64,000 nucleotides of DNA from positions 1-64,000 of the forward strand of contig JAHEGO010000007.1 of NCBI GenBank assembly GCA_024645045.1, read 5' to 3'. Source of the stretch: Sphingobacteriaceae bacterium. GTDB lineage: Bacteria > Bacteroidota > Bacteroidia > Sphingobacteriales > Sphingobacteriaceae. A program made the translations under genes and the position numbers. Below the pieces are notes generated by a model. It was not told the DNA's origin, ran no database searches, and was given only the letters and a program-made list of their open reading frames with translations. Below are positions 19,266 through 28,357 of this stretch, piece by piece (the stretch's first letter is position 1; every line of letters starts with the position of its first letter).

Positions 19266-20168
19266 ATGGTTCAAGAATTTTCAAATAAAACAACTGCAAA
19301 TTTTCGATGGATAGACATTGTAAATCCAACCTTGGAAGAATTACAAAGTGTTGCCACTGAATTTAATTTACATGCCACTTCCGTTCAGGATTGTTTAGAT
19401 CCAGATCATTTGCCAAAGGCAGAAGAGTTTGATAATTTTATTTTTATCATCACACGAATTTTTGATATAGATCAAAAACCAGAAGCAGACACGATACAAG
19501 AAGTGAGCAGAAAAATTGCTGTTTTTTGCGGAAAAGATTTTATCATTACTATTCATAGAAGTGAGCAATTATTTTTAGCGCAATTGAATGAAAAACAAGT
19601 ATTGCAAAATAAATGCAAAGATGTAACACATCTGCTTTATTTAATAATGAATAAAGTGATTTTGTCTTATGAGCAGATGGAAGAGCAATTGGCGTCGGAA
19701 ATTGATTTCTATGAATCAAAAATATTTTTGAAAAGTAGAGTGCCTAATTTATTGAAGAATTTATATCAAATTAAAAGAAAGTCATCTGTAATTTCAAGAA
19801 TTTTATTTCTCTCTAAATCCATTGTACATAAGCTTCAAGAAGGAGAGCGCAAAGATCCATTATACAGAGACATGCTTGATAATTTTATACAATTGGAAAC
19901 AGGTTTTGATCAAATTAATGAACAAATCAATAACCTATTGTCATTGTATTTATCTATTTCTGCGCAGCGCACCAATGAAGTAATTAGGGTATTGACCATC
20001 TTTTCGGTATTCTTTTTACCACTTACTTTTATTGTTGGAATTTATGGAATGAATTTTAAAGTGATGCCTGAAATTGATTGGCAATATGGATATTTTTATT
20101 CAATTACTTTAATGGTAGTTGTAACCCTATTGATTTATATATGGTTCAAAAGAAAAGGGTGGTTGTAA
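19266..20168 (+). CDS. corA: CorA family magnesium/cobalt transporter
   Basis: 300 aa inner-membrane divalent-cation channel. The long cytoplasmic alpha/beta domain and stalk helix are followed by two C-terminal membrane segments (about 238-258 and 275-294). The selectivity motif YGMNF stands at the end of the first. The usual (K/R)(K/R)-rich tail is present (FKRKGWL). CorA forms pentamers. The stop codon lies inside the terminator stem. Confidence 0.95.
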   Translation: MVQEFSNKTTANFRWIDIVNPTLEELQSVATEFNLHATSVQDCLDPDHLPKAEEFDNFIFIITRIFDIDQKPEADTIQEVSRKIAVFCGKDFIITIHRSEQLFLAQLNEKQVLQNKCKDVTHLLYLIMNKVILSYEQMEEQLASEIDFYESKIFLKSRVPNLLKNLYQIKRKSSVISRILFLSKSIVHKLQEGERKDPLYRDMLDNFIQLETGFDQINEQINNLLSLYLSISAQRTNEVIRVLTIFSVFFLPLTFIVGIYGMNFKVMPEIDWQYGYFYSITLMVVVTLLIYIWFKRKGWL

Positions 20169-20189
20169 TAGATACAACCACCCTTTTCT
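20152..20189. terminator. Strong bidirectional terminator overlapping the corA stop
   Basis: AAAAGGGTGGTTGTA and TACAACCACCCTTTT form a 15-bp perfect stem with a 5-nt loop. The corA TAA (20166-20168) is within the hairpin. It also lies just after the end of the minus-strand transketolase operon. Confidence 0.92.
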
Positions 20190-20203
20190 AAATATTTTTT
20201 TAT

Positions 20204-21157
20204 TTATCTACGGGACATTACTTTTTGCGCCGCTTCAACAATATTAATGGCATCTAAACCATATTTAGTCATTAATTGATCTGGTGTGCCACTTTCTCCA
20301 AATGAGTCGTTAACTGCTACCATTTCAATTGGAGCTGGAAATTGTTCTGCTAATATTTGAGCAATGCTGTCACCTAGACCACCATTTTTTTGATGTTCTT
20401 CTGCAGTTACTACACATCTTGTTTTTTTAACAGAATTAATAACGGCTTGTGCATCTAGTGGTTTAATGGTATGAATATTAATAATTTCTGCACTGATACC
20501 CATTTCTGCTAATTGATGACCTGCTTCAATTGCTTTCCAAACTAGATGGCCAGTTGCAAAAATGCTGACATCTTTCCCTTCATTTAACATCACTGCTTTT
20601 CCAATTTCGAAAACTTGATCAGCAGGTGTAAAATTAGGAACAGCAGGTCTTCCGAATCTTAAGTATACTGGTCCTTCATATGCTGCAATTGCAATAGTTG
20701 CTGCTTTTGTTTGATTATAATCGCAAGGATTAATTACGACCATATTTGGAAGCATTTTCATTAAACCTATATCTTCTAAAATTTGATGCGTTGCACCGTC
20801 TTCTCCTAGTGTTAAACCTGCATGTGATGCACAGATTTTTACATTTTTTTCTGAATAAGCAACTGATTGTCGAATTTGATCATATACCCTACCAGTAGAG
20901 AAGTTGGCAAATGTTCCAGTGAAAGGAATTTTACCACCAATAGTCATTCCTGCAGCCATGCCAATCATGTTAGCTTCTGCAATTCCTACTTGAAAAAAAC
21001 GCTCAGGATGATCTTTTGCAAAAGCATCCATTTTTAATGAACCAGTTAAGTCTGCACATAATGCAACTACATTGGCATTTGTTTTTCCAAGTTCTGATAA
21101 GCCAGCACCAAATCCCGATCTAGTGTCTTTCTTTTCTGTGTAAGTATATTGTTTCAT
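20204..21157 (-). CDS. Transketolase, C-terminal subunit
   Basis: 317 aa, covering the pyrimidine-binding and C-terminal domains of transketolase. Together with the separate N-terminal subunit at 23966 it would form the complete TPP enzyme of the non-oxidative pentose phosphate pathway. It starts with the TRSGFGAGLSELGKTNANVVALCADL segment in short form, has the conserved ERFFQVGIAEANMIGMAAG stretch carrying the catalytic Glu, and EDGATHQILEDI. Last gene of a four-gene operon; 11 nt after the second vWA gene. Split transketolases are known in many bacteria and archaea; the two intervening genes are the unusual part. Confidence 0.92.
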   Translation of the reverse strand: MKQYTYTEKKDTRSGFGAGLSELGKTNANVVALCADLTGSLKMDAFAKDHPERFFQVGIAEANMIGMAAGMTIGGKIPFTGTFANFSTGRVYDQIRQSVAYSEKNVKICASHAGLTLGEDGATHQILEDIGLMKMLPNMVVINPCDYNQTKAATIAIAAYEGPVYLRFGRPAVPNFTPADQVFEIGKAVMLNEGKDVSIFATGHLVWKAIEAGHQLAEMGISAEIINIHTIKPLDAQAVINSVKKTRCVVTAEEHQKNGGLGDSIAQILAEQFPAPIEMVAVNDSFGESGTPDQLMTKYGLDAINIVEAAQKVMSRR

Positions 21158-21168
21158 CTTATAAAGTT

Positions 21169-22563
21169 TTAAAATCTAATATTTGCAGAGCTTCCCGAAC
21201 TTATTTTAAATCGTTCATCTCTAGTAGTCATTGCTCTTTTAGAGCCTTTGTTTTTATAAACTAATCGATAATTTCCAGGTTGCAAAGTTATTGTTTCTGT
21301 TGTTGAATTCCCATTAATATCGCAAACCCATTCTAAACTTTGTCCTTTTTCTTTAAATATGCTTCCTAAAACCGGAACTGCATTGGTGTTTAAAATAGTA
21401 ACGAGGCCAGGTGCAGGTATTTTTATAGTTGTAAGTTCACTTTGAGCAATTCTTGTAGATTGAATACTTATGCGAGGTAGGGTTAAAATTTCAACGTCAT
21501 ATAACCCAGTAAGGTATTTCTTTTTCTCATTGATAGTAAGTACATCTACGGTTTCTTCTGAATTTGCTTTTGTAATTACGCAGGCTAATTCTTTATAAGT
21601 GCTAAGCCCATCCGTAGTCACAAGCAGCTCGCCTTGAGCTGCAGGAATATTAATAATGTTATGTTGGTTTGTTGCAATACTTACATTTTTCTTTTCAATT
21701 GGAGGAGTGGTGTGAACTACAATATTGTAATTATTGATTGGGTCAATTTGTAATGTGTCTGCGTTTCCTCTTGCATTTAATGTATGTATAAAATGGTAGC
21801 GTTGTATATCAACAACATTATCGTAAAAAGTAACAGGCACATTTGTTTCAGTAGCTTTCCCTTTTTCATCTAATAAATTAAGTTGTACAGTGGTATTATT
21901 TAGAATGAAATTCATGGTAGATTTAAGTGCTTTTCTGAAACCAATCTCATCTTGTGCGTCATCGTATCTTCCAATGCAATCAAATGTCGCAGCCGCTTCT
22001 GTGCTTAGCCCTAATCCTATAATAAAGGGTTGTAAAATGATCCCTTTTTGTTGTAATCTTTTAGAAACTTCACATGCATTTCCTTCACATGATTCAATAC
22101 CATCTGTTATTAGAATAACAATGTTTCTACATTTTTCGTTACTACCTATAAAATCATAAGCACATTGTTCAAGCGCATAGGCTATAGGTGTAATGCCTTT
22201 CGCATTTAACGCATTTAATTTTAATTTAATGTTGTTTGCATTATTTGGTCTGATGGGCGTTTCTATTCTGCTGTCTTTGCAGTCGTGAACGCTTAAAGGA
22301 GACATGCTACCAAAAACACGTAAGCCCATTTCAATATTTGGATTTTTTTGCAATGAATCTGCCATTGCAGCAATCACTGTTTTGGAAATCTTAAATCGAT
22401 TGGAAGTGCTCCAATTATTTGTCATACTTCCTGATGCATCCATCATAAATAAGATGCGAGTTTTTACAGCAGTGTTTGTTTTTATTTGAGCAAAGCCAAT
22501 ACTGGCCATGCATTGTAGCAGCACTAAAAATAAAAATAAGCCTTTCGAATGATTCTTTTTCAT
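21169..22563 (-). CDS. Exported vWA-domain protein (copy 2)
   Basis: 464 aa with a signal peptide (about 1-25). A von Willebrand A domain covers about 35-215 with a complete metal site: DASGS at 42-46, Thr125 in KGITPIA, and Asp154 in LITDGIE. The remaining 240 residues are beta-rich and include short Thr/Asn-rich strands, ending in a LQPGNYRLVYKNKG-like domain. It is a tandem paralog of the preceding gene with the same order of features. Cys pairs (HDCKDSRI, SCEGNACEV) suggest disulfides. Start immediately follows the upstream stop, so translation is coupled. Ligand and role unknown. Confidence 0.8.
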   Translation of the reverse strand: MKKNHSKGLFLFLVLLQCMASIGFAQIKTNTAVKTRILFMMDASGSMTNNWSTSNRFKISKTVIAAMADSLQKNPNIEMGLRVFGSMSPLSVHDCKDSRIETPIRPNNANNIKLKLNALNAKGITPIAYALEQCAYDFIGSNEKCRNIVILITDGIESCEGNACEVSKRLQQKGIILQPFIIGLGLSTEAAATFDCIGRYDDAQDEIGFRKALKSTMNFILNNTTVQLNLLDEKGKATETNVPVTFYDNVVDIQRYHFIHTLNARGNADTLQIDPINNYNIVVHTTPPIEKKNVSIATNQHNIINIPAAQGELLVTTDGLSTYKELACVITKANSEETVDVLTINEKKKYLTGLYDVEILTLPRISIQSTRIAQSELTTIKIPAPGLVTILNTNAVPVLGSIFKEKGQSLEWVCDINGNSTTETITLQPGNYRLVYKNKGSKRAMTTRDERFKISSGSSANIRF

Positions 22564-23961
22564 TTAAAAATTTGCTGTTGTTGCTATACCAGAAACAATA
22601 TTAAATTTTTTCTGAATAGTTGATTTATTGCTAATGGCATTCTTTGCTCTGAAACTCACTTCGTAATTTCCAGGTTGTAATTGTATGGTTTGTTTGTTTG
22701 CTCCAACTGGCACAACAAGTATTTGAATCAAAGTATTTTGTTCTCTTTTGAAAATTGAAATGTATCCAGGTTGTGATTTGTTGACTTGCAAAGTACCGGC
22801 TGCTGGAATATTAATAATATTTTGTTGAGATTGTAAAATGTTTACATCTTTTAGAATTATTCTTGGGCAGGTGAGAATTTCAATTTGATAGATTCCTGTT
22901 AAATAGTTTAGTGTCGTGTTGACATTTTGGACATTGATGATTTGATTTTTTTGTTTAATGATGGCTTGTAGGTTCTTATATTTACTAGTACCGTTGATGC
23001 TGATTTTAAGGGAGCCCTGACCAGCGCTTGTAGCCGCTATGATGTGTTTTCCAGGTATTAATTCTATGTTATTAATTTCTTTAGCTGGCAACGTGTGTAT
23101 TTTTATGTCGTATTTTTTTTGCGGATCTACAAATAAAGTATCTGGATTTCCTGATGCATTTAAGGTATGAATGATGTTGTATTTTATTGATTTATTTTCG
23201 TGATCGTAAAATGTCATGTTTGCATTTGTTTCAATTGGCTTTTCTGCTTCATTCAAAAGGTTTACTTGTAAACTTGTTGGGTTCATGATAGTAGAGATAA
23301 CCACTTCGCTAATTTGTTCTTTGAAATTACTTGCAGTTTCATTGGCTTCAAATACCTGTCCAACACAATCAAATTTAATTTTTGATTCGCTATTCAACCC
23401 TAATCCAATAATGTAAGGTCTGAAAAAGATACCTGCACTTTGTAATTTCTCAGCAGCTAAACATGCATCCCCTTCACAGTTTTCAAAACCATCTGTAATT
23501 AAAACAATTACATTTTTACATTCGTATTTTGTTAATGTAAAATCATTGACTGCTTGTTCTAATGATAAGGCAATAGGGGAGTAGCCTTTAGGATTTATTC
23601 GGTTAAGTGTTTCAGTTAAATTGGCTGCAGTGCTTTTAGCAAAGGGCAATTCAAGTTTAGTGTCATTACAATCAATTAATGATTTTTCAGATTGATGGCC
23701 GTAAATTCTCAATGCAAAAGAAATATTTTCTTTTGCTAAACTGTCGGCCATATGGGTAATTATCGCTTTAGCAGCATCTAGCCTAGATCCTTCTTGCCAT
23801 TTACCCGCCATACTTCCTGATGCGTCAAGAATAAACAATAATCTTGTGGGTATTTTTTTGTTTTGCGCATTTGCAGTGGATAGCAAAAACAAAAAGCAAA
23901 ATACTGCGCAAAAGAAATTGCGTAATATTTTGCTTTTGAAATTGTCTATAAATTTTTGCAA
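22564..23961 (-). CDS. Exported vWA-domain protein (copy 1)
   Basis: 465 aa with a signal peptide (hydrophobic 15-30, cleavage near NAQ at 33). The vWA domain has DASGS at 46-50 and Asp157 in LITDGFE, but the usual metal-site Thr is Ser128 (KGYSPIA), a conservative change. The C-terminal half mirrors the next gene, with LQPGNYEVSFRAKN near the end. Begins 4 nt after the transketolase N-subunit stop and ends exactly where copy 2 begins. No lipobox, so likely periplasmic or secreted. Function unknown. Confidence 0.8.
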   Translation of the reverse strand: MQKFIDNFKSKILRNFFCAVFCFLFLLSTANAQNKKIPTRLLFILDASGSMAGKWQEGSRLDAAKAIITHMADSLAKENISFALRIYGHQSEKSLIDCNDTKLELPFAKSTAANLTETLNRINPKGYSPIALSLEQAVNDFTLTKYECKNVIVLITDGFENCEGDACLAAEKLQSAGIFFRPYIIGLGLNSESKIKFDCVGQVFEANETASNFKEQISEVVISTIMNPTSLQVNLLNEAEKPIETNANMTFYDHENKSIKYNIIHTLNASGNPDTLFVDPQKKYDIKIHTLPAKEINNIELIPGKHIIAATSAGQGSLKISINGTSKYKNLQAIIKQKNQIINVQNVNTTLNYLTGIYQIEILTCPRIILKDVNILQSQQNIINIPAAGTLQVNKSQPGYISIFKREQNTLIQILVVPVGANKQTIQLQPGNYEVSFRAKNAISNKSTIQKKFNIVSGIATTANF

Positions 23962-23965
23962 GGCT

Positions 23966-24808
23966 TTAGTAGTCTTTTAAAGTCTCTTCTAATTGTCCTA
24001 ATGCAGCTGCTAATTGTTCATCGTTAGGTGCAACACCATGCCATTTATGTGAGCCCATCATAAAATCAACACCAGCGCCCATTTCAGTTTTCATGATGAT
24101 TACAATTGGTTTGCCAGCGCCTGTTTTAGACTTAGCTAATGCAAGGCAGTCAACTAATTCTTGCATGTTATTGCCGTTGGTATGCAACACATCCCAGCCA
24201 AATGCTTCCCATTTAGCAGCAAGGTTTCCTAGGCTCAACACTTGTTCTGTTGATCCGTCAATTTGTTGGCCGTTATAATCGATTGTAGCAATTACTCGGT
24301 CCATTTTATGGTGTGCCGCATACAATGCTGCTTCCCAAATTTGACCTTCTTGTAACTCTCCATCACCATGAAGTGTGTATACAATTCCTTTATCGTTGTT
24401 TAATTTTTTTATTTCAGCAGCGCCTAGTGCTACGGACAATCCTTGCCCTAAAGAACCTGATGCCATTCTTACGCCAGGTAAATGTTCAGCTGTAGTTGGA
24501 TGACCTTGAAGTCTAGTGTTTAATTTTCTAAAGGTTGCTAATTCAGCAACTGGGAAATAACCTGCTCTTGCTAACACAGAATACCATACCGGAGAAATAT
24601 GCCCATTAGATAAAAAGAATAAATCTTCATTTTTACCATCCATCGAAAAATCCACATGGTGGTTCATTTGATGAAAATACAATGCAGTTAAAAAATCGGC
24701 GCATCCTAGAGAGCCACCAGGGTGACCAGATTGACATCCATGTACCATTCTAACGATGTCTCTTCTAACTTGTGTGGCAATTTTTTCTAATTCTGAAATA
24801 CTTGACAT
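23966..24808 (-). CDS. Transketolase, N-terminal subunit
   Basis: 280 aa TPP-binding subunit. The diphosphate-binding motif GDGELQEGQIWEA runs into DYNGQQIDG, the classic GDG-x-N pattern. The conserved VHGCQSGHPGGSLGCAD and GSLGQGLSVALG segments carry His and Gly contacts to the cofactor. First gene of the operon, with a strong TTG-N19-TAACTTTG promoter and an upstream palindrome shared with the starch locus. Partner is the C-terminal subunit at 20204. Confidence 0.93.
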   Translation of the reverse strand: MSSISELEKIATQVRRDIVRMVHGCQSGHPGGSLGCADFLTALYFHQMNHHVDFSMDGKNEDLFFLSNGHISPVWYSVLARAGYFPVAELATFRKLNTRLQGHPTTAEHLPGVRMASGSLGQGLSVALGAAEIKKLNNDKGIVYTLHGDGELQEGQIWEAALYAAHHKMDRVIATIDYNGQQIDGSTEQVLSLGNLAAKWEAFGWDVLHTNGNNMQELVDCLALAKSKTGAGKPIVIIMKTEMGAGVDFMMGSHKWHGVAPNDEQLAAALGQLEETLKDY

Positions 24809-24830
24809 AATTCTTTGATTTTAATTGGTT

Positions 24831-24860
24831 CAAAGTTATGGAAATAAAGCAAGTCAGCAA
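24831..24860 (-). promoter_or_regulatory. Promoter of the transketolase/vWA operon
   Basis: On the minus strand, TTG (24860-24858), a 19-nt spacer and TAACTTTG (24838-24831) fit the Bacteroidota promoter exactly. The predicted transcription start is about 17 nt before the ATG. Confidence 0.82.
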
Positions 24861-24889
24861 GAAATGGAAGTCCAGAATTTTCCCCAATT

Positions 24890-24906
24890 TGTGTAAATTC
24901 TACACA
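24890..24906. promoter_or_regulatory. Palindromic operator TGTGTA-N5-TACACA
   Basis: Perfect 6-bp arms with spacer AATTC, centred about 39 nt upstream of the -33 element of the transketolase operon, a position more typical of an activator site than of a repressor. The core TGTA-N5-TACA is the same as at 33092-33116 and at three sites in 45767-45840. Confidence 0.6.
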
Positions 24907-24946
24907 TTTGATGCAATTTATTAAAATTAGTACAAAAACGACTGTT

Positions 24947-25408
24947 TTAAGATAGCGCCGCTATGATTTGTGCGCTATGGTTTTTGGTGTCCACTTTTTC
25001 AATTACATGACTAATAATACCATTTGGGTCTATGATAAAAGTTGTTCTAGCAATTCCCATATAATTTCTGCCGTACATGCTTTTTTCTACCCAAACGCCA
25101 AATTGATTGACTATTTTTTGGTCCGTATCTGCAATTAATGGAAATGGGAGTTCAAACTTTTGAATAAATTTTAAATGAGATTTTTCATCATCACAACTAA
25201 CTCCAATAATGGCAATCTTTTTTTTGCTTAATACTTTGTAGTTATCTCTGATATCGCAAGCCTGTGCAGTACAACCCGGAGTGTTGTCTTTCGGATAAAA
25301 ATAAATTGCCAGTGTTTGTCCTTCGAAATCAGACAACTGAATTTTATTTCCATCTTGATCTACTCCTTTAAATTTCGGCGCTTTTTTTCCGACTGTTAAT
25401 TTGCTCAT
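24947..25408 (-). CDS. bcp: Thioredoxin-dependent peroxiredoxin (Bcp/PrxQ)
   Basis: 153 aa peroxidase reducing H2O2 and organic hydroperoxides with thioredoxin. The peroxidatic Cys46 and resolving Cys51 stand in DNTPGCTAQACDIRD, the PrxQ pattern with four residues between them. The start is typical (KLTVGKKAPKF). No signal peptide. It follows the M23 peptidase gene by 5 nt, so it is probably the last gene of a three-gene operon. Confidence 0.94.
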   Translation of the reverse strand: MSKLTVGKKAPKFKGVDQDGNKIQLSDFEGQTLAIYFYPKDNTPGCTAQACDIRDNYKVLSKKKIAIIGVSCDDEKSHLKFIQKFELPFPLIADTDQKIVNQFGVWVEKSMYGRNYMGIARTTFIIDPNGIISHVIEKVDTKNHSAQIIAALS

Positions 25409-25413
25409 ATTTG

Positions 25414-27183
25414 CTAATTATAAAATGTGGCTAAATATTGACTTTTATTGTCTTTTTGATCAGTAACAACTAAACGGAAAACATGTTTGCCAGATGGGCA
25501 TCTTTCGTCAAAATAATAAACCAATGTAGCTGACTTCTGGTCGTAATTCATCAACACCCATTGGTCGTCTATATAGGCATTGTAGCTTTTTATACCAGAT
25601 AAATTATCACTAATTCTACAAGTAATTTTATTGCCTGAAATTTTTCTACCATTTGAAATATTAACGGGTTTAATACTTGGAGCCACAGAGTCTGCTACAA
25701 TATAAAATCCGCCAATAATTTTACTTCTGCCTTTCACAAATCCATTTTCGTAAAATCCACCAACTGCTCCTCTAAAAGTTTGAAAAATAATTGCTTTTGA
25801 TTTTTGAAAATCAGTCATTGTTCTTTCAGGTTGAATGGAAATATCAAAAAAATCATTGAGGGCAATGTTTCTATTTCCTATCGTATGAATAGAAGAAAAG
25901 GCAGCGCTTGGTCCTTTGCTGTTTTCGTAATTTACAAAAGTTGTGTCGTAAAATGTATTTGGTTTAAATGTAAATTTAACATGAGGCCTTTCTAAAATAT
26001 TTTTAATATCAAAAGGAAATAATTCGGGTGATGGTTTATTGCTGCTGAAATTAAAATTATAAGGATTTTTTTCTGGGCAATTAATCGTGAATTTTACGCT
26101 GGATGCATTGCCTACTGCATCTGTTACTATGTATTCCATGTTGTAAATATCTCCTGGCTCTAGCGCTATTCTGCCTCTATTTGTTAAGTCTTTATAAATT
26201 GTGAGTGGATTGCCTGCATCAACAAAACTTTTTTGCACCCATCTTCCTGTATTATTTCTTTCTTTATAATCACAATGTGAATTGATGGCTTTGGTGTCTT
26301 TGAAATTAAAACGCTCCATTTTAGAAAAGTAAATTCTTTCGCCATTTTGTTTAAGTTCAATCGAATAAACTCCATTTTGATTGGATGAATTCGATTGGTA
26401 ATCTATGCATTCAACCCCGATCCCTATAGTACCCCAAGCATCTATGATTTCGTTGTTGTTAATGCTGTAATTGTTCTTCGAGCCATTTACAGGAAATCTG
26501 ATTTTTTGTTTTTGAAGATGAACGGAACTGTTTTCGTCTAATGGGTAAACTTGAATGGCCTGAATGTTTGGTGCTACATTGTCTGCAACGTTTATTCCAA
26601 AAAGTAATGGGTTGATGGGTTCTTCAGTAATTTCATCCCTGATTTCAAAATGTAAATGAGGCCCACCCGAGCCACCAGAATTACCACTTAGCGCTATAAG
26701 ATCACCTTTTTTTACAGGAATAATACTTGGAGCTAATAAAGTATCAAGTTCAAAAGATTGGTTTTCGTATTGTAATTTTTTAGCAAACTTAGCAATTGCG
26801 GGGCTGTACCTTTGAAGGTGTGCATACACACTCACATATCCATTAGGGTGAGTAACATAAATTGAGTTGCCAAAGCCTACAGCTTGAATCCTAACTCTAG
26901 ACACATATCCATCCGCAACAGAATAAACAGGAAGCCCTTCTACTGAATTAGTTTTTATATCTATACCGGAATGTAAATGATTTGGTCGCATTTCGGCAAA
27001 AGTGCCTGATAAATACAATGGAATATCTAGTGGTGAACGAAAATAATTTTTAGGATAAGCTTTATCTGCATTATTTATTGCTGAAGGGTAACTATAATTA
27101 AAAGCAAAATTTGTCAGTAGAAAAAATGCAGCAATTAATGATATGATAAATTTAAAACTAAATGATTTTATTTTTTTTCTCAT
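25414..27183 (-). CDS. M23 family metallopeptidase
   Basis: 589 aa envelope protein. An N-terminal signal or anchor segment covers about 10-28. The LytM/M23 domain lies early, about 60-185, with zinc ligands His71 and Asp75 (HLHSGID) and the HLH motif at 176-178 (GGPHLHFE). The remaining 400 residues are beta-rich, Ig-like modules with no assigned function. M23 enzymes cut peptidoglycan cross-links or act on peptide substrates in the periplasm. It lies 2 nt after the FAH-family gene. Confidence 0.9.
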   Translation of the reverse strand: MRKKIKSFSFKFIISLIAAFFLLTNFAFNYSYPSAINNADKAYPKNYFRSPLDIPLYLSGTFAEMRPNHLHSGIDIKTNSVEGLPVYSVADGYVSRVRIQAVGFGNSIYVTHPNGYVSVYAHLQRYSPAIAKFAKKLQYENQSFELDTLLAPSIIPVKKGDLIALSGNSGGSGGPHLHFEIRDEITEEPINPLLFGINVADNVAPNIQAIQVYPLDENSSVHLQKQKIRFPVNGSKNNYSINNNEIIDAWGTIGIGVECIDYQSNSSNQNGVYSIELKQNGERIYFSKMERFNFKDTKAINSHCDYKERNNTGRWVQKSFVDAGNPLTIYKDLTNRGRIALEPGDIYNMEYIVTDAVGNASSVKFTINCPEKNPYNFNFSSNKPSPELFPFDIKNILERPHVKFTFKPNTFYDTTFVNYENSKGPSAAFSSIHTIGNRNIALNDFFDISIQPERTMTDFQKSKAIIFQTFRGAVGGFYENGFVKGRSKIIGGFYIVADSVAPSIKPVNISNGRKISGNKITCRISDNLSGIKSYNAYIDDQWVLMNYDQKSATLVYYFDERCPSGKHVFRLVVTDQKDNKSQYLATFYN

Positions 27184-27185
27184 TA

Positions 27186-27797
27186 TTATTTTATTGGCAC
27201 GCTAAGCATTTTTCGATCGTTAATATAACCTTCAAATAAATCACCGATATTGATTTTTCCAACACCTGCAGGTGTTCCAGTGAAAATTAGGTCACCTTTT
27301 TTTAAGGTGAATATTTGTGAAACATAGGTAATAATTGTTTCAAAGTTGAAAATCATTTCTGATGAATTGCCTGTTTGTACGCGTGTATTATTTTTATTTA
27401 AGCTAAAAGAAATATTGTTTAGGTCATTGATTTCGTTAACAGGAATAAATTCTCCAATGGGAGCAGAATAGTCAAATGCTTTTGCAATTTCCCAGGGTAA
27501 ACCTTTTTCTTTGCATTCTTGTTGAAGATCTCGTGCAGTAAAATCGATACCAAGGCCAATGGATTCTATGTAGTTTTTTGCAAACTTTGGCTGAATGTGT
27601 TTTCCTTCTTTCCCAATTTTGATGATCAATTCTACTTCATAATGAATGTCATTTGAAAATGCTGGATGAAAAAAAGCTTTACCTTCCTTAAGTAATGCGG
27701 TATCTGGTTTTAGAAAAACAACTGGTTTGCTAGGAACTGGATTGTTTAGTTCTTTTGCATGTTCTTGGTAATTCCTTCCGATTGCAATTATTTTCAT
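27186..27797 (-). CDS. Fumarylacetoacetate hydrolase family protein
   Basis: 203 aa, the short form of the FAH fold, with MKIIAIGRNYQEHAKEL at the start, the metal-binding Glu pair in HYEVELIIKIG, the DFTARDLQ segment and TGTPAGVG near the end. Members act as acylpyruvate hydrolases or oxaloacetate decarboxylases or tautomerases; the substrate cannot be chosen here. First gene of the operon with the M23 peptidase and bcp. No exact promoter box was found upstream. Confidence 0.88.
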   Translation of the reverse strand: MKIIAIGRNYQEHAKELNNPVPSKPVVFLKPDTALLKEGKAFFHPAFSNDIHYEVELIIKIGKEGKHIQPKFAKNYIESIGLGIDFTARDLQQECKEKGLPWEIAKAFDYSAPIGEFIPVNEINDLNNISFSLNKNNTRVQTGNSSEMIFNFETIITYVSQIFTLKKGDLIFTGTPAGVGKINIGDLFEGYINDRKMLSVPIK

Positions 27798-27895
27798 TTC
27801 AAATTGGCTTTCTGCGAAGATATTAATTACTCTGTTGCTGATTCAAAAAAAAAGCAAAATTTAAAAAGGTATTTTTAAGAATTGTGGAAAACTGT

Positions 27896-28261
27896 TTATT
27901 GAATGCTAATGCGCCTAATGATTAACTCATTGCCAGCATTGACTTTGATAAAATAAACTCCCTTAGCCAGTTTAATTGGAATGTTAAAGATTCTTTTGAA
28001 TTCGCCTGGTGCTATACTTTCGTTTAACAAAGCAAAAGGTTCATTGCCTAAGAGGTCTGTGATTTTAATATTTACAATACTTTGTCTTTCTAAGTTAAAG
28101 CTAATTTCAATTTTTTCATCACTGAAATCTAGATTGATTTTTAGGCTATTTTGAATACTTGTATTGGCTATGGTTTTTTTATGATCAAGCGATGATTGGG
28201 CATAAGTACTCATATGAATAGCAATCAACATAAAAACAACTAAAAGTAGTTTTGAATTCAT
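27896..28261 (-). CDS. Small secreted protein, almost only a T9SS sorting domain
   Basis: 121 aa: a signal peptide (1-22, MNSKLLLVVF...STYAQ) and then about 80 residues that look like a type A sorting domain (IKITDLLGNE... AKGVYFIKVNAGNELIIRRISI). No separate cargo domain is present. It may be a remnant of a larger secreted protein or a genuine mini-protein. It is monocistronic with a -7 box 5 nt before the start codon. Confidence 0.65.
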   Translation of the reverse strand: MNSKLLLVVFMLIAIHMSTYAQSSLDHKKTIANTSIQNSLKINLDFSDEKIEISFNLERQSIVNIKITDLLGNEPFALLNESIAPGEFKRIFNIPIKLAKGVYFIKVNAGNELIIRRISIQ

Positions 28262-28266
28262 TATTA

Positions 28267-28274
28267 CAAATATA
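28267..28274 (-). promoter_or_regulatory. -7 box abutting the mini sorting-domain gene
   Basis: TATATTTG on the minus strand is an exact TAnnTTTG match ending 5 nt before the ATG. No TTG at -33 was found. Confidence 0.4.
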
Positions 28275-28357
28275 ATATATATTGAATAACGGCAGGCTTA
28301 AAATACCTTAACCATTTAGATTTAAATCTATTTTATTTCCTTAAAATCAAGTATTTA

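Noticed and set aside
24951-24965. TAGCG-C-CGCTA as a terminator at the end of bcp
   Set aside because: Stem is 5 bp, lies inside the coding sequence, and has no T-run.
28262-28357. c-di-AMP riboswitch ahead of kup
   Set aside because: The gap is under 100 nt with no conserved ydaO-like stems seen.
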